This document shows, one piece after another, positions 34,496-43,307 of a stretch of 64,000 bases of DNA; positions within the stretch are counted from its first letter, which is position 1; each line of letters begins with the position of its first letter. The notes under the pieces were generated by a model. That model was not told where the DNA came from, made no database searches, and saw only the letters and a program-made list of their open reading frames with translations. Location of the stretch: the NCBI RefSeq assembly GCF_003096195.1, contig NZ_CP023004.1:3080501-3144500 (forward strand). Reading direction: 5' to 3'. This DNA comes from Ereboglobus luteus. GTDB taxonomy: Bacteria > Verrucomicrobiota > Verrucomicrobiia > Opitutales > Opitutaceae. The position numbers were made by a program, and so were the translations under genes.

Positions 34496-35077
34496 TCAGG
34501 AACAGAAAACCTTGCGCAGGTGATCTTGATAGCGGGCGATGTCGGTTTCGATATCGGGCTGCTTGATGACGTCGTTGCACATGAAGGTGGGCAGTGGCGA
34601 CATGCCGAGGAATTGGTTGGCCTTGTGAACGGGCAAATACACGCCGTCCACGCCCACTCCCCCGAAAAATTGCGCGGGATCATCAAATGCCTCCACGGGC
34701 GCGTTCCAAGTCACGGAGAGCATGTAGTGCTTATTTTTGACGAGTCCTCCGGAACCGTATTTGGCGTCGGAGTGACGGCTGCGCCCGTCGCTTGCGTAGA
34801 GCTTGCCGTGCCCGGCGGTGAATATGTCGTCGATGTATTTTTTGATGATCCACGGCGGCCCCATCCACCAGCCGGGCATTTGGTAAATGAGCGAGTCGGC
34901 CCACAAGATTTTGCCGACCTCGGCCTCGATATCGTAGCCCTGATCGACATGGGTGACTTGGATATCGTGCCCGTTCGCGCGAAGGAACGTCTCCGCGACT
35001 TCCGTGAGCGTATTGTTCAGCCGGCCTTCGGAATGCGCAAATCGCTTTGCGCCGTTGATAATAAGTATGTGCGACAT
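34496..35077 (-). CDS. NAD(P)H quinone oxidoreductase, MdaB-like flavodoxin fold
   Basis: A 193-residue flavodoxin-like quinone reductase. ILIINGAKRFAHSEGRLNNTL is the MdaB-type N-terminal signature for the flavin phosphate loop. YQMPGWWMGPPWIIKKYIDDI is highly typical of the MdaB family, and WNAPVEAFDD completes the match. MdaB reduces quinones by two electrons and guards against oxidative stress. It is convergent with ftsY, with an 18-nt gap. Confidence 0.9.
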   Translation of the reverse strand: MSHILIINGAKRFAHSEGRLNNTLTEVAETFLRANGHDIQVTHVDQGYDIEAEVGKILWADSLIYQMPGWWMGPPWIIKKYIDDIFTAGHGKLYASDGRSRHSDAKYGSGGLVKNKHYMLSVTWNAPVEAFDDPAQFFGGVGVDGVYLPVHKANQFLGMSPLPTFMCNDVIKQPDIETDIARYQDHLRKVFCS

Positions 35078-35138
35078 GGGTGTTGGTGTGATTTGAGTTT
35101 GTGATGCTGATGCGAGCGATTGAAGTGGGAAAAACGTA

Positions 35139-35170
35139 ACCGCAGATGAACACAGATTGACGCAGATTTA
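35139..35170. repeat. CGCAGATGAACACAGATTGA-type words
   Basis: Tandem CAGATGAACA/CAGATTGA words lie in the 182-nt gap between mdaB-like and the restriction operon. No complementary arm was found nearby. I see no gene in this gap. It marks the left end of the low-repeat restriction island. Confidence 0.55.
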
Positions 35171-35259
35171 AACCGGCAATCTCAAACAGCCAATCCGTTT
35201 GCCCGCTTTGGAATGTGCAAAGATTGCACGTTGCTTTTCCCGGAGCGTTCTCCTGCTCG

Positions 35260-36456
35260 TCATTTGTTCCTTTTCACGATTTGCGCACGTTCGGGATTAT
35301 AGCGGTAATCTTCAATGCTACCGTCTTTCAGTTTTTCGATGGCCTCCTCAATCACGGAAAATGGAACGAGGAACCATTCACGCGGCTCAATATTCGTCCC
35401 AAAGCGATCCTTCAATTCCACATCTAGACGTGCGCTGGCAAAAAACTTATGAAGCAATGCTTCCAGTTTTTCCCTATTGATGTTTGCCAGCTTAAAAGTG
35501 GCCACGATCTCTACGTCCGCCAAAAGGTAAGTTGGATCCTTCTTGGCGTTTGCGATGCGGTTTTTTACATCGCCGCCAGTGACGCCAATTTTGTGCAGCA
35601 CGTTGCGATTTTGAGCGACGAAGGGATGATCGGATTTGCTTCGCAATACATAAACACAGCCGGTTGCGACGTCGTCCTCCTCTGTTTGATCAGAGAAAAG
35701 CGGGCCATGATCAGGTTTTGTGATACGTCTGCTTGTTTTGTCCTTGTTCAAAGCACGTTGAAGTGAACGGACGAGGAGGTCGCTTTCGGTGCCATTGTCG
35801 TATATTACACGGAGGCGGCGGTCGGGACGTCCGTAGTCATTCACAAACGATGCTCCCACGCTCGCGACCAGTATCTTTTGTCCATCGAGGATAAACATGT
35901 CTCCCTGATTAACCTCGGCGTTGTCTTGATATTTGAGGGTTTGTCGAGAGCCATCGGTTAACTCTTGCTGCACCTTCTCAAACATGGGTTTGAAGTGGTC
36001 GAAATCCGCGCAGAGGGTGCGCCGAGCAACCTCCTCAGCGGCTTTGATTTCTTCACGAGAACGCACATGCACAAGTTGGCTGATTTCACTCTGTTGCCCG
36101 TCCACTCCCAGCGATTCCAGCAAGGCCGCATCACTTGAATCCTCGTTTACGCAACAAGCCTCGGGTTCATTTTTTTTTCCGAGCAGCCCGTGTTTGTCCA
36201 AGGGTTCCAAAATTCCGAGACACTCTACTGAGTCGCGAATGCGTTCCAACCTCACGGCATAGAGCCGTTCAAATATATCTCGATCTTCGCCATGTTGGGG
36301 CAGGCGTCCGTGCGCTTCGAAAAAGTGTTCGATTTCCTCGAAACCTGCGATGATACGTTGTTCCTTTGGAGTGCGTCCACTGGCGGGCTCGGACTCGACT
36401 TCCACACCGAGTTTGTCCAGTAACTCAAGATCGTCGTTTGTGATGCGTTCAGCCAT
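35260..36456 (-). CDS. GIY-YIG (MUG113/T5orf172-type) nuclease-like protein of a restriction operon
   Basis: A 398-residue protein, last gene of a four-gene operon. The C-terminal third (about residues 270-370) carries a GIY-YIG-like domain of the MUG113/T5orf172 kind: CVYVLRSKSD, HKIGVTGGDVKNRI, EALLHKFFASARLD. The N-terminal part has a helical segment FEEIEHFFEAHGRLP that resembles the C-terminal end of the neighbouring helicase (FKHEKGRLP). The middle has an ERVS-like region VASVGASFVNDYGRPDRRLRVIYDNGTES. Its start overlaps the helicase stop by 8 nt. The role is unknown; a second nuclease or a specificity/anti-recombination factor is possible. Confidence 0.75.
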   Translation of the reverse strand: MAERITNDDLELLDKLGVEVESEPASGRTPKEQRIIAGFEEIEHFFEAHGRLPQHGEDRDIFERLYAVRLERIRDSVECLGILEPLDKHGLLGKKNEPEACCVNEDSSDAALLESLGVDGQQSEISQLVHVRSREEIKAAEEVARRTLCADFDHFKPMFEKVQQELTDGSRQTLKYQDNAEVNQGDMFILDGQKILVASVGASFVNDYGRPDRRLRVIYDNGTESDLLVRSLQRALNKDKTSRRITKPDHGPLFSDQTEEDDVATGCVYVLRSKSDHPFVAQNRNVLHKIGVTGGDVKNRIANAKKDPTYLLADVEIVATFKLANINREKLEALLHKFFASARLDVELKDRFGTNIEPREWFLVPFSVIEEAIEKLKDGSIEDYRYNPERAQIVKRNK

Positions 36457-38491
36457 TGTCGTTTTCCTTCACTTTTCTTTGCAGGAATGCGATGCCCTCG
36501 GCCATTCGTTTTTCCCACGGATCCATGGCGGAAAGCGAGGGGAGGCGACCTTTCTCATGTTTGAAGCGCAGGGCGCGTTTTGCGAGGTCACGCGCTTCTT
36601 CAAGCGTCAAAGTGGAGCGACGTCCGACGATGATTTGTTCAACCTGTTTCAGCCGTTCCTCTGTCATTGATTTCGCGAGGATCGCATAAGCCTCGCCAAA
36701 AGGGTTGATGCGGTCAATCAAATCAATGTCGAGCTCCGTTACCGAAAGGGCAAACTTACGAACGCCGTCAATGAGCGCGGTATTTTTTGACTCGTGAGTG
36801 TTTTCATCAGCCAACGCTTTTTTGGCCTGCTGCACAAAATTGAGCGCGGCGATAGCGTGTTGCCGCACGGCCTCCTGATCTTCGTCGGCAAGCAACGGAT
36901 ATTTCTCTTTCACGATTTTTCCCATGCGCACTTGGGTAAGCTCCTCCGGCACGAGTTCATGGTCAAACATGCCGCGTTCGATGGCCTGTTTATCCTGGAC
37001 GAAAGTGGTGATGAGTTCGTTCAAATCTTCCTGAACAATCCGTGTGGCTTCGGGGCTCTTGGGCTCCACAAGTCCCTTGATTTCCATTTGGATTTTTCCC
37101 GTTTCGGGATTCACGCCCACGTTACACTTGTTGGGATCATAACCGCCCTCGCCATAGTCGAAGCCGGAAGTCGGTGCATTATTTGGATTCTTGGGTTTGA
37201 ACTCAAATCGCGGAGCCAGCACTTGTTCCATCAACAGACTTGCGGCGATGGCTTTGAGTGTGTCGTTGATCGCTTCAGCGACCGCGCTTTCTGTGGCGTC
37301 GGGTTCGGCGATGAGATTGGTGAAGCGGGCGCGAGCCTTGCCGGGAGCGTCGCGCGTGGCTCGCCCGATGATTTGCACGATCTCGGTAAGGCTCGAACGG
37401 TAACCGACAGTCAGCGCATGTTCGCACCAAATCCAGTCAAAGCCTTCCTTGGCCATGCCGAGCGCGATGATGATGTCCACGTGCTCGCGGTTATCCTTCT
37501 GCGCGGGGTCGCGAAGAGATGCTAGCACCTTGTCGCGTTTGGCCGGTTCGTCGTCCACGAGGTCCGCAATTTTGATCACCTTGCCGGCGGCGGTCTTCAC
37601 GCGTTGAAATCCGGTTTGTAGATCGGTGCCTTGCCATTCGCCGAGCTCCTCGATGATGTGCTCCACTTCGCGAACCTTATCCTTCGTGCTCTCCTTTGAA
37701 TTCACGTTGGGGATGTGCACGATGGTTTTTTCATCCGGATTCAACACTTTGAGAATCTCATCGGTATAGCTGCCAGCGTAGAAATAGTAACCGATGTCAA
37801 GTTGTTTGAGATATTCGTAACCGTTGAGTTGCTCGTAGTAGGTGTAAGTGACGGTGTCGAACTTGGCTTCGTCGTCGGGGTGCAGCACGGCCTCGGCGTC
37901 GCCTCGGAAGTAAGAGCCGGTCATCGCCACGATGTGGGCTTTGTCGCGAGCCATGAACTGGCGGATATGGTCGCCGAGACGATTGTCGGGATTTGCCGAA
38001 ACGTGGTGAAACTCGTCCACCGCAACCAAACGGTCGTCGAAAACCTCCACCCCGAAACGTTCGACCGCGAAGCGAAAGGTTGCGTGGGTGCAGACCATCG
38101 TCTTGTCGGAACTCTCCAAAAACTTCTTCACCGCCTCAACTTTGCCACCGTCGGTTCCTGGTGCGTCACACAGGTTCCATCTGGGTTCGACTTTCCAGTC
38201 CGCCCAAAAACCGTGCTGGCTTAGCGGTTCATCGCGAAAGCTCGCTCCGATGGTTCGTTCGGGCACGACGATGACCGCCTGCTTGATTTTTTGATTTTGA
38301 AGCTTGTCGAGCGCGATGAACATGAGCGCGCGACTTTTGCCTGATGCCGGCGGCGATTTGATAAGCAGATATTGTTCGCCTCGTTTTTGGTAGGCGCGCT
38401 CTTGCATCGGGCGCATGCCGAGTTCGTTGGACTTCATCGAACGCCCGTTGCGGGCGTAGGTGACTGAAACGGAAGGAATGTTTTCTTTCAT
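36449..38491 (-). CDS. SF2 DEAD/DEAH-type helicase/ATPase subunit of a restriction system
   Basis: A 680-residue SF2 ATPase. Walker A is KSPPASGKSRALMF, the DEAD-like box is VAVDEFHHV, motif III MTGSYFRG, and motif VI IVQIIGRATRDAPGK. The length and layout resemble the helicase (N) subunits of ATP-dependent CglI/NgoAVII-type restriction enzymes. The C-terminus ends with RALRFKHEKGRLPSLSAMDP, a helicase-associated-like motif shared with the next gene. Its start overlaps the PLD gene by 4 nt (ATGA) and its end overlaps the GIY-YIG gene by 8 nt, so the subunits are probably translated together. Confidence 0.82.
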   Translation of the reverse strand: MKENIPSVSVTYARNGRSMKSNELGMRPMQERAYQKRGEQYLLIKSPPASGKSRALMFIALDKLQNQKIKQAVIVVPERTIGASFRDEPLSQHGFWADWKVEPRWNLCDAPGTDGGKVEAVKKFLESSDKTMVCTHATFRFAVERFGVEVFDDRLVAVDEFHHVSANPDNRLGDHIRQFMARDKAHIVAMTGSYFRGDAEAVLHPDDEAKFDTVTYTYYEQLNGYEYLKQLDIGYYFYAGSYTDEILKVLNPDEKTIVHIPNVNSKESTKDKVREVEHIIEELGEWQGTDLQTGFQRVKTAAGKVIKIADLVDDEPAKRDKVLASLRDPAQKDNREHVDIIIALGMAKEGFDWIWCEHALTVGYRSSLTEIVQIIGRATRDAPGKARARFTNLIAEPDATESAVAEAINDTLKAIAASLLMEQVLAPRFEFKPKNPNNAPTSGFDYGEGGYDPNKCNVGVNPETGKIQMEIKGLVEPKSPEATRIVQEDLNELITTFVQDKQAIERGMFDHELVPEELTQVRMGKIVKEKYPLLADEDQEAVRQHAIAALNFVQQAKKALADENTHESKNTALIDGVRKFALSVTELDIDLIDRINPFGEAYAILAKSMTEERLKQVEQIIVGRRSTLTLEEARDLAKRALRFKHEKGRLPSLSAMDPWEKRMAEGIAFLQRKVKENDNG

Positions 38492-39528
38492 GATCGTATT
38501 GCAATGGTTCCAAATAATCGTCCGCTTTGCATCTCGTTGAACCAGTCGATATGCTTACCATAAGCATCTTTAAAGTCATCGTGTTCGAAAGCTTCTAGTG
38601 CCCATGTATCATTCTGCCGCTCAAAGGTCAGTATCTTACCATCATAGGCTCCGTAACCGTGTTGCTCTGGGGTCGGTAGCGTCAATTTTTCCATGGCATT
38701 ATTTCCAAAACGCAAGGATCGTTGAATTATTACACCATCAGGAGTGCGCATCCGCAACTCTCCCAACAAGCTGTTCTTAGTCGGATTGGAAACTTCATTT
38801 AATCCTAAATGGATATGCGACCCTCTGGGCAAATCAAACTGGTTTCCAGGCCTATGATTACCGCGATTCTTGGTTACGTATCCCACATCTACCCAAAACA
38901 ACTTTCGAGTTATCTTCTCAGGTTTGTTGCGTGGAACCACTACCGGCGCAGTAGCCTTCGTCCATAGATTCTCATATTCGTTGATAATGTTGTCAAAGGG
39001 AACCGACTCCTCCCAAAGTTGCTCTAAGATTGAAACGACTGCTATTCCTTCGGCTGACTGGCTTCGTTCATAATTAATTAAGCATCCCGCCTCAATACCG
39101 CTTGTAAGCCCGAGACCGGAGAGATTTCCAGAGCCAACTAGCTGTTCGCTAGGCTTTCCCAGCCCGTCCACCGCAACAACCGTCTTGAGATGGAAGCTTT
39201 TTCGGGGCGTGAAAGATTGGGATTTCACAACATGGGCACCGTCATATATCCGAATCTCACTATTCTGAGCCAGCTCTGCCATCTTACGAATAGCCGTTGG
39301 ATGACTGCGCCCGTAATCAATACCAAAGATCCAACGACAATGCTGGATACTTTTGAAGCAATCTTTGAGCCCATGCATCTGTGCGGCTCCTGAGTCTGTG
39401 ACATATGCGAAGGCAGCAATTAGCGACTGTGGATTTTGAGAAAGCATGTTCCGCCAATATGCTAACGCTGGCGTGCCTTCAGGAACTTGAATAAATGATT
39501 TCATGGATGCTTTATTCTTTGTTTTCAT
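38488..39528 (-). CDS. PLD-type nuclease, NgoFVII/CglI-like restriction endonuclease subunit
   Basis: A 346-residue protein. The N-terminal half is phospholipase D-like: FHLKTVVAVDG gives the His-x-Lys pair, and QLVGSGNLSGLGL the following Gly-Ser-x-Asn, a single HKD-type site that needs a dimer. The C-terminal half (about 230-340; for example GSHIHLGLNEV and ILTFERQNDTWALEAFEHDD) may be a B3-like DNA-recognition domain, as in R.NgoAVII and R.CglI; this is an inference. It starts inside the end of the methyltransferase gene (17-nt overlap). Base composition is AT-richer than in the host genes around it. Confidence 0.78.
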   Translation of the reverse strand: MKTKNKASMKSFIQVPEGTPALAYWRNMLSQNPQSLIAAFAYVTDSGAAQMHGLKDCFKSIQHCRWIFGIDYGRSHPTAIRKMAELAQNSEIRIYDGAHVVKSQSFTPRKSFHLKTVVAVDGLGKPSEQLVGSGNLSGLGLTSGIEAGCLINYERSQSAEGIAVVSILEQLWEESVPFDNIINEYENLWTKATAPVVVPRNKPEKITRKLFWVDVGYVTKNRGNHRPGNQFDLPRGSHIHLGLNEVSNPTKNSLLGELRMRTPDGVIIQRSLRFGNNAMEKLTLPTPEQHGYGAYDGKILTFERQNDTWALEAFEHDDFKDAYGKHIDWFNEMQSGRLFGTIAIRS

Positions 39529-42253
39529 AATTTCTAAAAAGAATTTCTAGTCTCTCACTATCATTCTTGAACTTGCGGCCAATATAGATTCGTTCAACAA
39601 CCTCATCATTTGCTTCGTGAGCAAATTTAAGGTTTTTCGGCATTTGATCTGGGTCGTAGAGATCGGCTATTGTCGCTGGATAATGTGATTCACGCGCTAA
39701 CAATATATTTTCAGCGCAACAGGTGAGTTCTTTTTTGTTTATTTCCGTTAGTCGAGGAACAGGAAATGTATTCCATCCTAATGTGTTCGAATAGCGAAAA
39801 TCCGTTTTCATTTTCCCGCATACAGTGCCGATCCAGACGATATGCATGCGTGACATAATTAATGACATATTCCACAGAGGCGCATCATAAATAGCGAACA
39901 ACAGGTCGCTGACAATCACGTCCGCGTTGAGAAGATCGACTGGCAAATAAGGTCTCTTTTCTGACGAAACCTTCGCAATGGCAAGAGAGTGTTTTTTCGC
40001 TGTGCCGGCTATTTGAACGAAGCGATGCGGTTTCTGTGCATAGGCGCGAGTAGAAGAGGCGCTACTTTTGAGGCGAAACTCCCGAACACGCTTTAGGACA
40101 GTAGATAAAAAAGGATGTCGTTCAGCATACTCTCTCTGATTGTCCTCGATCCAAACGCACCAACGAGGTTTGCCTTGAATCATTTGTTCAGAACCTAAGT
40201 AGGGACGGATAAAGGCAGATATTTCAGGATGAGTTTTGAGAACCACATCTCTTTCCGAAGTCGAAAGGATGAAACTACCTCCATCCCGAGGCATGTTTCC
40301 AAAAAGCATGGGGGCGAGATTAGAGATCGGGATTCGGCATTGCTTAATTTCTACATGACTACCAGCTACAAGATAAGCATTAATGTGATCTGTCCGTTTT
40401 TCCACGATATTATTATCACTATCGCTTGAGTAAATACGCTTATCCGTCGAATTTCGTTGTGAAAGCCCAACGATTACAACGATAACTCCAGCATTGTGTG
40501 TTGCTAGGTTCGCCCACTTAAACGAAGTGTATGCAAAAGCGATTTTGACACCCTTCGCAAACAGAAGGGGCCAAAGCATCGGAACTTGGAGTCCCTGACA
40601 TATAGAGTTGGTCGCAACGAAAGCACTATCACTCGGAGAATACTTGCTAAATTCAGCTGCTTTCATGAACCAGCCCGATACGTAGTCTAGTGATTTCCAA
40701 TTGTCAGTGTCTGGCCCAAAAATATCCTTCAAGTCCTCCTTTTGCTCGCTGGATTGCCATTTGCTTCCCAAGTAAGGCGGGTTCCCGCAAATATACGTTT
40801 CACCGCCTTCGTTTTCAAAATCAATCTCGGCTTGCTCGAGCGGCGTTTCGAACAAATCATCGGCACGGAGTTTCACACCTTTGTTTGTGGGCGGGCAGAC
40901 GGAAAGCCAATCGAGGCGCAGGGCGTTGCCGCGAGTGATCCAGTTGGCGGCTTCGAGCGGGAGGAACTCGGCAAGGGCGAGTTGTTGTCCTCGATGGAGC
41001 ACGTCGCATTGATACTTGGCGATGATGAGGGCGAGGCGGGCGATTTCGCAGGAGAAGTGGCGGATCTCGATGCCGCGAAAGTTGGTGAGCGGAATGTCGG
41101 ATTTGCGCTCGCGCTCGCCACGTCGCTCGTTGATGACGGCTTCGATGGAACGCATTTCTTTGTAGGCAATGACGAGAAAATTGCCCGAACCGCACGCGGG
41201 GTCGAAGACGCGGATGCGGGCGATGCGCTGGCGGAGGTTGAGGAGTTTGCGCGCATTGTCCCCGGCCTCGTCGAGGCGGGCGCGGAGATCGTCGAGAAAG
41301 AGCGGATTGAGAACCTTGAGGATGTTGGGCACGCTGGTGTAGTGCATGCCGAGCGCGCCGCGTTCTTCGTCGTCCGCTACGGCCTGAATCATGGAGCCGA
41401 AGATGTCGGGATTGATCTTTGTCCAGTCAAGGTTACCGATATGGAGAAGGTAGGAACGGGCGATTTTGGAAAAACGCGGCACCTCCACGCTGTCGGAAAA
41501 CATGCCGCCGTTTACGTAAGGGAAGCTGTTCGCCCAGCTCTTGATGCCTGCCGCCTCGCGACACTTATTCCGAACGGGGGTGTTCATCGCGCGAAATAAC
41601 TCGGAAATCACCTCGTGGGTATTGGAGGAGTCTCGTGCGCTCATCTGATCAATCGTTGCGGTGAAGAGCTGTTCACCGTGAAAAATGGAGGTATCCTCGG
41701 CAAAGAAGCAGAAAATCAGCCGCGCCATGAAGTGGTTGAGATCGGCGCGCCGAGCCTCGGTGTCCCAGTCGGGATTCTCCTTGAGCAACTCAATATAAAG
41801 GCGGTTCAGGCGACCGGTGGCCTTGATATCAAAAGCGTTTTCGCTGATCTGCCGGACGGTGGTAATGCCGGCAAGCGGAAGAAAAAAACCGAAATGGTCG
41901 TGAAAATCGGGGTAGGCGCAGGCGACGGTGCTACCATCGACGAGATTCTCGGCCTGAAATTCGGAGCCGTCGGTCGCGAGAATAAACTTGGCCTTTTGCG
42001 CGGTGGTCTTCGGGCTTCCGCGCAAGGTTGCAAGCGTGGCAGGCACTTCACCGACAGCGCAGGTTTTGATGTGAATGTTATTTCGCTGAAGGACGCCGCC
42101 GATGTCGGACTGGTTGGTGTTGCCAGTGCGAAGTCGGCGGATCGTGGTTTCCTTGTTTCCGAAAGCTTCGAGGAAGGCATAAGGAAACTCGCCGATGTCA
42201 AATGGGGCTTCGGCGAGACGGGACACTGCTTCTTCGATTTCAACGGCATTCAT
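39512..42253 (-). CDS. MmeI-like class I adenine DNA methyltransferase
   Basis: A 913-residue N6-adenine-type DNA methyltransferase. Motif I (SAM) is RVFDPACGSGNFLVIAYK and motif IV is YICGNPPYLG, the gamma-class layout. The N-terminal part (MNAVEIEEAVSRLAEAPF, FFLPLAGITTVRQI, MARLIFCFFAEDT) matches MmeI/YeeA-type enzymes, but no PD-ExK nuclease domain is evident in front. The C-terminal third should hold the target-recognition domain. The ATG at 42253 fits the family start; one 30 nt upstream (42283) is also in frame. The N-terminal two thirds are about 58% GC where sampled (41041-41100), but the C-terminal third only about 42% (39601-39660), suggesting exchange of the specificity part. Confidence 0.85.
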   Translation of the reverse strand: MNAVEIEEAVSRLAEAPFDIGEFPYAFLEAFGNKETTIRRLRTGNTNQSDIGGVLQRNNIHIKTCAVGEVPATLATLRGSPKTTAQKAKFILATDGSEFQAENLVDGSTVACAYPDFHDHFGFFLPLAGITTVRQISENAFDIKATGRLNRLYIELLKENPDWDTEARRADLNHFMARLIFCFFAEDTSIFHGEQLFTATIDQMSARDSSNTHEVISELFRAMNTPVRNKCREAAGIKSWANSFPYVNGGMFSDSVEVPRFSKIARSYLLHIGNLDWTKINPDIFGSMIQAVADDEERGALGMHYTSVPNILKVLNPLFLDDLRARLDEAGDNARKLLNLRQRIARIRVFDPACGSGNFLVIAYKEMRSIEAVINERRGERERKSDIPLTNFRGIEIRHFSCEIARLALIIAKYQCDVLHRGQQLALAEFLPLEAANWITRGNALRLDWLSVCPPTNKGVKLRADDLFETPLEQAEIDFENEGGETYICGNPPYLGSKWQSSEQKEDLKDIFGPDTDNWKSLDYVSGWFMKAAEFSKYSPSDSAFVATNSICQGLQVPMLWPLLFAKGVKIAFAYTSFKWANLATHNAGVIVVIVGLSQRNSTDKRIYSSDSDNNIVEKRTDHINAYLVAGSHVEIKQCRIPISNLAPMLFGNMPRDGGSFILSTSERDVVLKTHPEISAFIRPYLGSEQMIQGKPRWCVWIEDNQREYAERHPFLSTVLKRVREFRLKSSASSTRAYAQKPHRFVQIAGTAKKHSLAIAKVSSEKRPYLPVDLLNADVIVSDLLFAIYDAPLWNMSLIMSRMHIVWIGTVCGKMKTDFRYSNTLGWNTFPVPRLTEINKKELTCCAENILLARESHYPATIADLYDPDQMPKNLKFAHEANDEVVERIYIGRKFKNDSERLEILFRNYENKE

Positions 42254-42364
42254 ATTTTCAACCTTTATGCGCGATGGATCCAAAAAGACCGCCTTTGATG
42301 ATGCTCGAAGAATGAGGTTTCATGCCGCTATTATTTTGTGGATCTAATAATCTTGAGCATTCGC

Positions 42365-43246
42365 TCAATCGATAAACCGCTTCGTCAGATTCTCATACGC
42401 GTCGATGCGGCGGTCGCGGAGGAAGGGCCAGTGGGTGCGGGTTACGTCCACTTTGTCGAGATCGACGGGGACTAGGAGGATTTCTTCTTTGTTGGTGCTC
42501 GCTTTCGCCAGGATTTGGCCGCTGGTGCCGGCCACGAAACTTTGGCCCCAGAACTCGATGCCGTCTCCGCCGACACCGTCGATCACTTCGTGGCCGATGC
42601 GGTTGATTGAGGCGACGTAGCAGCCGTTGGCCACCGCGTGCGAGCGCTGGATCGTCTCCCACGCGCCGTGCTGGTTGATGCCGTATTCGGCTTTTTCTGA
42701 CGGGTGCCAGCCGATGGCGGTCGGGTAGAAGAGTATTTCGGCGCCTTGCATGGCCGTGAGTCGCGCGCCTTCGGGATACCATTGGTCCCAACAAATGAGG
42801 ACGCCGATTTTGCCGTAGCGGGTTTCCCAGGCGCGGAAACCGGTGTCGCCGGGCGTGAAGTAGAATTTTTCGTAGAAGAGCGGGTCGTCGGGAATGTGCA
42901 TCTTGCGGTAGATGCCGAGGAGCGAGCCGTCGGCGTCGATGATGACCGCGGTGTTGTGGTAAAGGCCGGAGGCGCGTTTTTCAAAGAGCGAGGCGACGAT
43001 TACGACGGCGTGTTTTTTGGCGAGTTTCTGGAACGCCTTGGTTGTGGGGCCGTCGATGGGCTCGGCGAGCTTAAAATAGTCGTGGTTCTCGCTCTGGCAA
43101 AAATACTGCGAGCGGAAGAGTTCCTGCGTGCAGATGATTTTCGCGCCTTTGCGGGCGGCCTGCTCGGCGAGGGCGAGCGTTTTTTTGAGGTTCGCCGCGG
43201 GGCTGGCGACACAGGCGTGCTGGAGGAGTCCGAGTGTGACTTTCAT
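42365..43246 (-). CDS. aguB: N-carbamoylputrescine amidase-like carbon-nitrogen hydrolase
   Basis: A 293-residue nitrilase-superfamily enzyme. The catalytic triad is visible: Glu in ICTQELFRSQYF, Lys in GIYRKMHIPDD, and Cys in VLICWDQWYPEGAR. The very close fit to the AguB pattern (LFYEKFYFTPGD, GWHPSEKAEYGINQHGAWETIQRSHA) supports cleavage of N-carbamoylputrescine to putrescine. The usual partner, agmatine deiminase AguA, is not in the window. A block of AAATTAGGAAGTAG words (43248-43293) follows directly upstream of the start. Confidence 0.92.
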   Translation of the reverse strand: MKVTLGLLQHACVASPAANLKKTLALAEQAARKGAKIICTQELFRSQYFCQSENHDYFKLAEPIDGPTTKAFQKLAKKHAVVIVASLFEKRASGLYHNTAVIIDADGSLLGIYRKMHIPDDPLFYEKFYFTPGDTGFRAWETRYGKIGVLICWDQWYPEGARLTAMQGAEILFYPTAIGWHPSEKAEYGINQHGAWETIQRSHAVANGCYVASINRIGHEVIDGVGGDGIEFWGQSFVAGTSGQILAKASTNKEEILLVPVDLDKVDVTRTHWPFLRDRRIDAYENLTKRFID

Positions 43247-43247
43247 G

Positions 43248-43293
43248 AGGAAAAATTAGGAAGTAGAAATTAGGAATTAGGAAGTAGAAAACG
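43248..43293. repeat. TTAGGAAGTAGAAA tandem words
   Basis: Three or four degenerate AGGAATTAGGAAGTAGAAA-type words in tandem between aguB and the L,D-transpeptidase gene. Unlike most loci here, no complementary arm is seen. Confidence 0.7.
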
Positions 43294-43307
43294 GAGGTGT
43301 TTCCCGG

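Noticed and set aside
35260-42253. DISARM or BREX assignment for the restriction operon
   Set aside because: No DUF1998 (DrmB), DrmA-size helicase, PglZ or BrxL gene is present; methyltransferase plus PLD alone is not enough.
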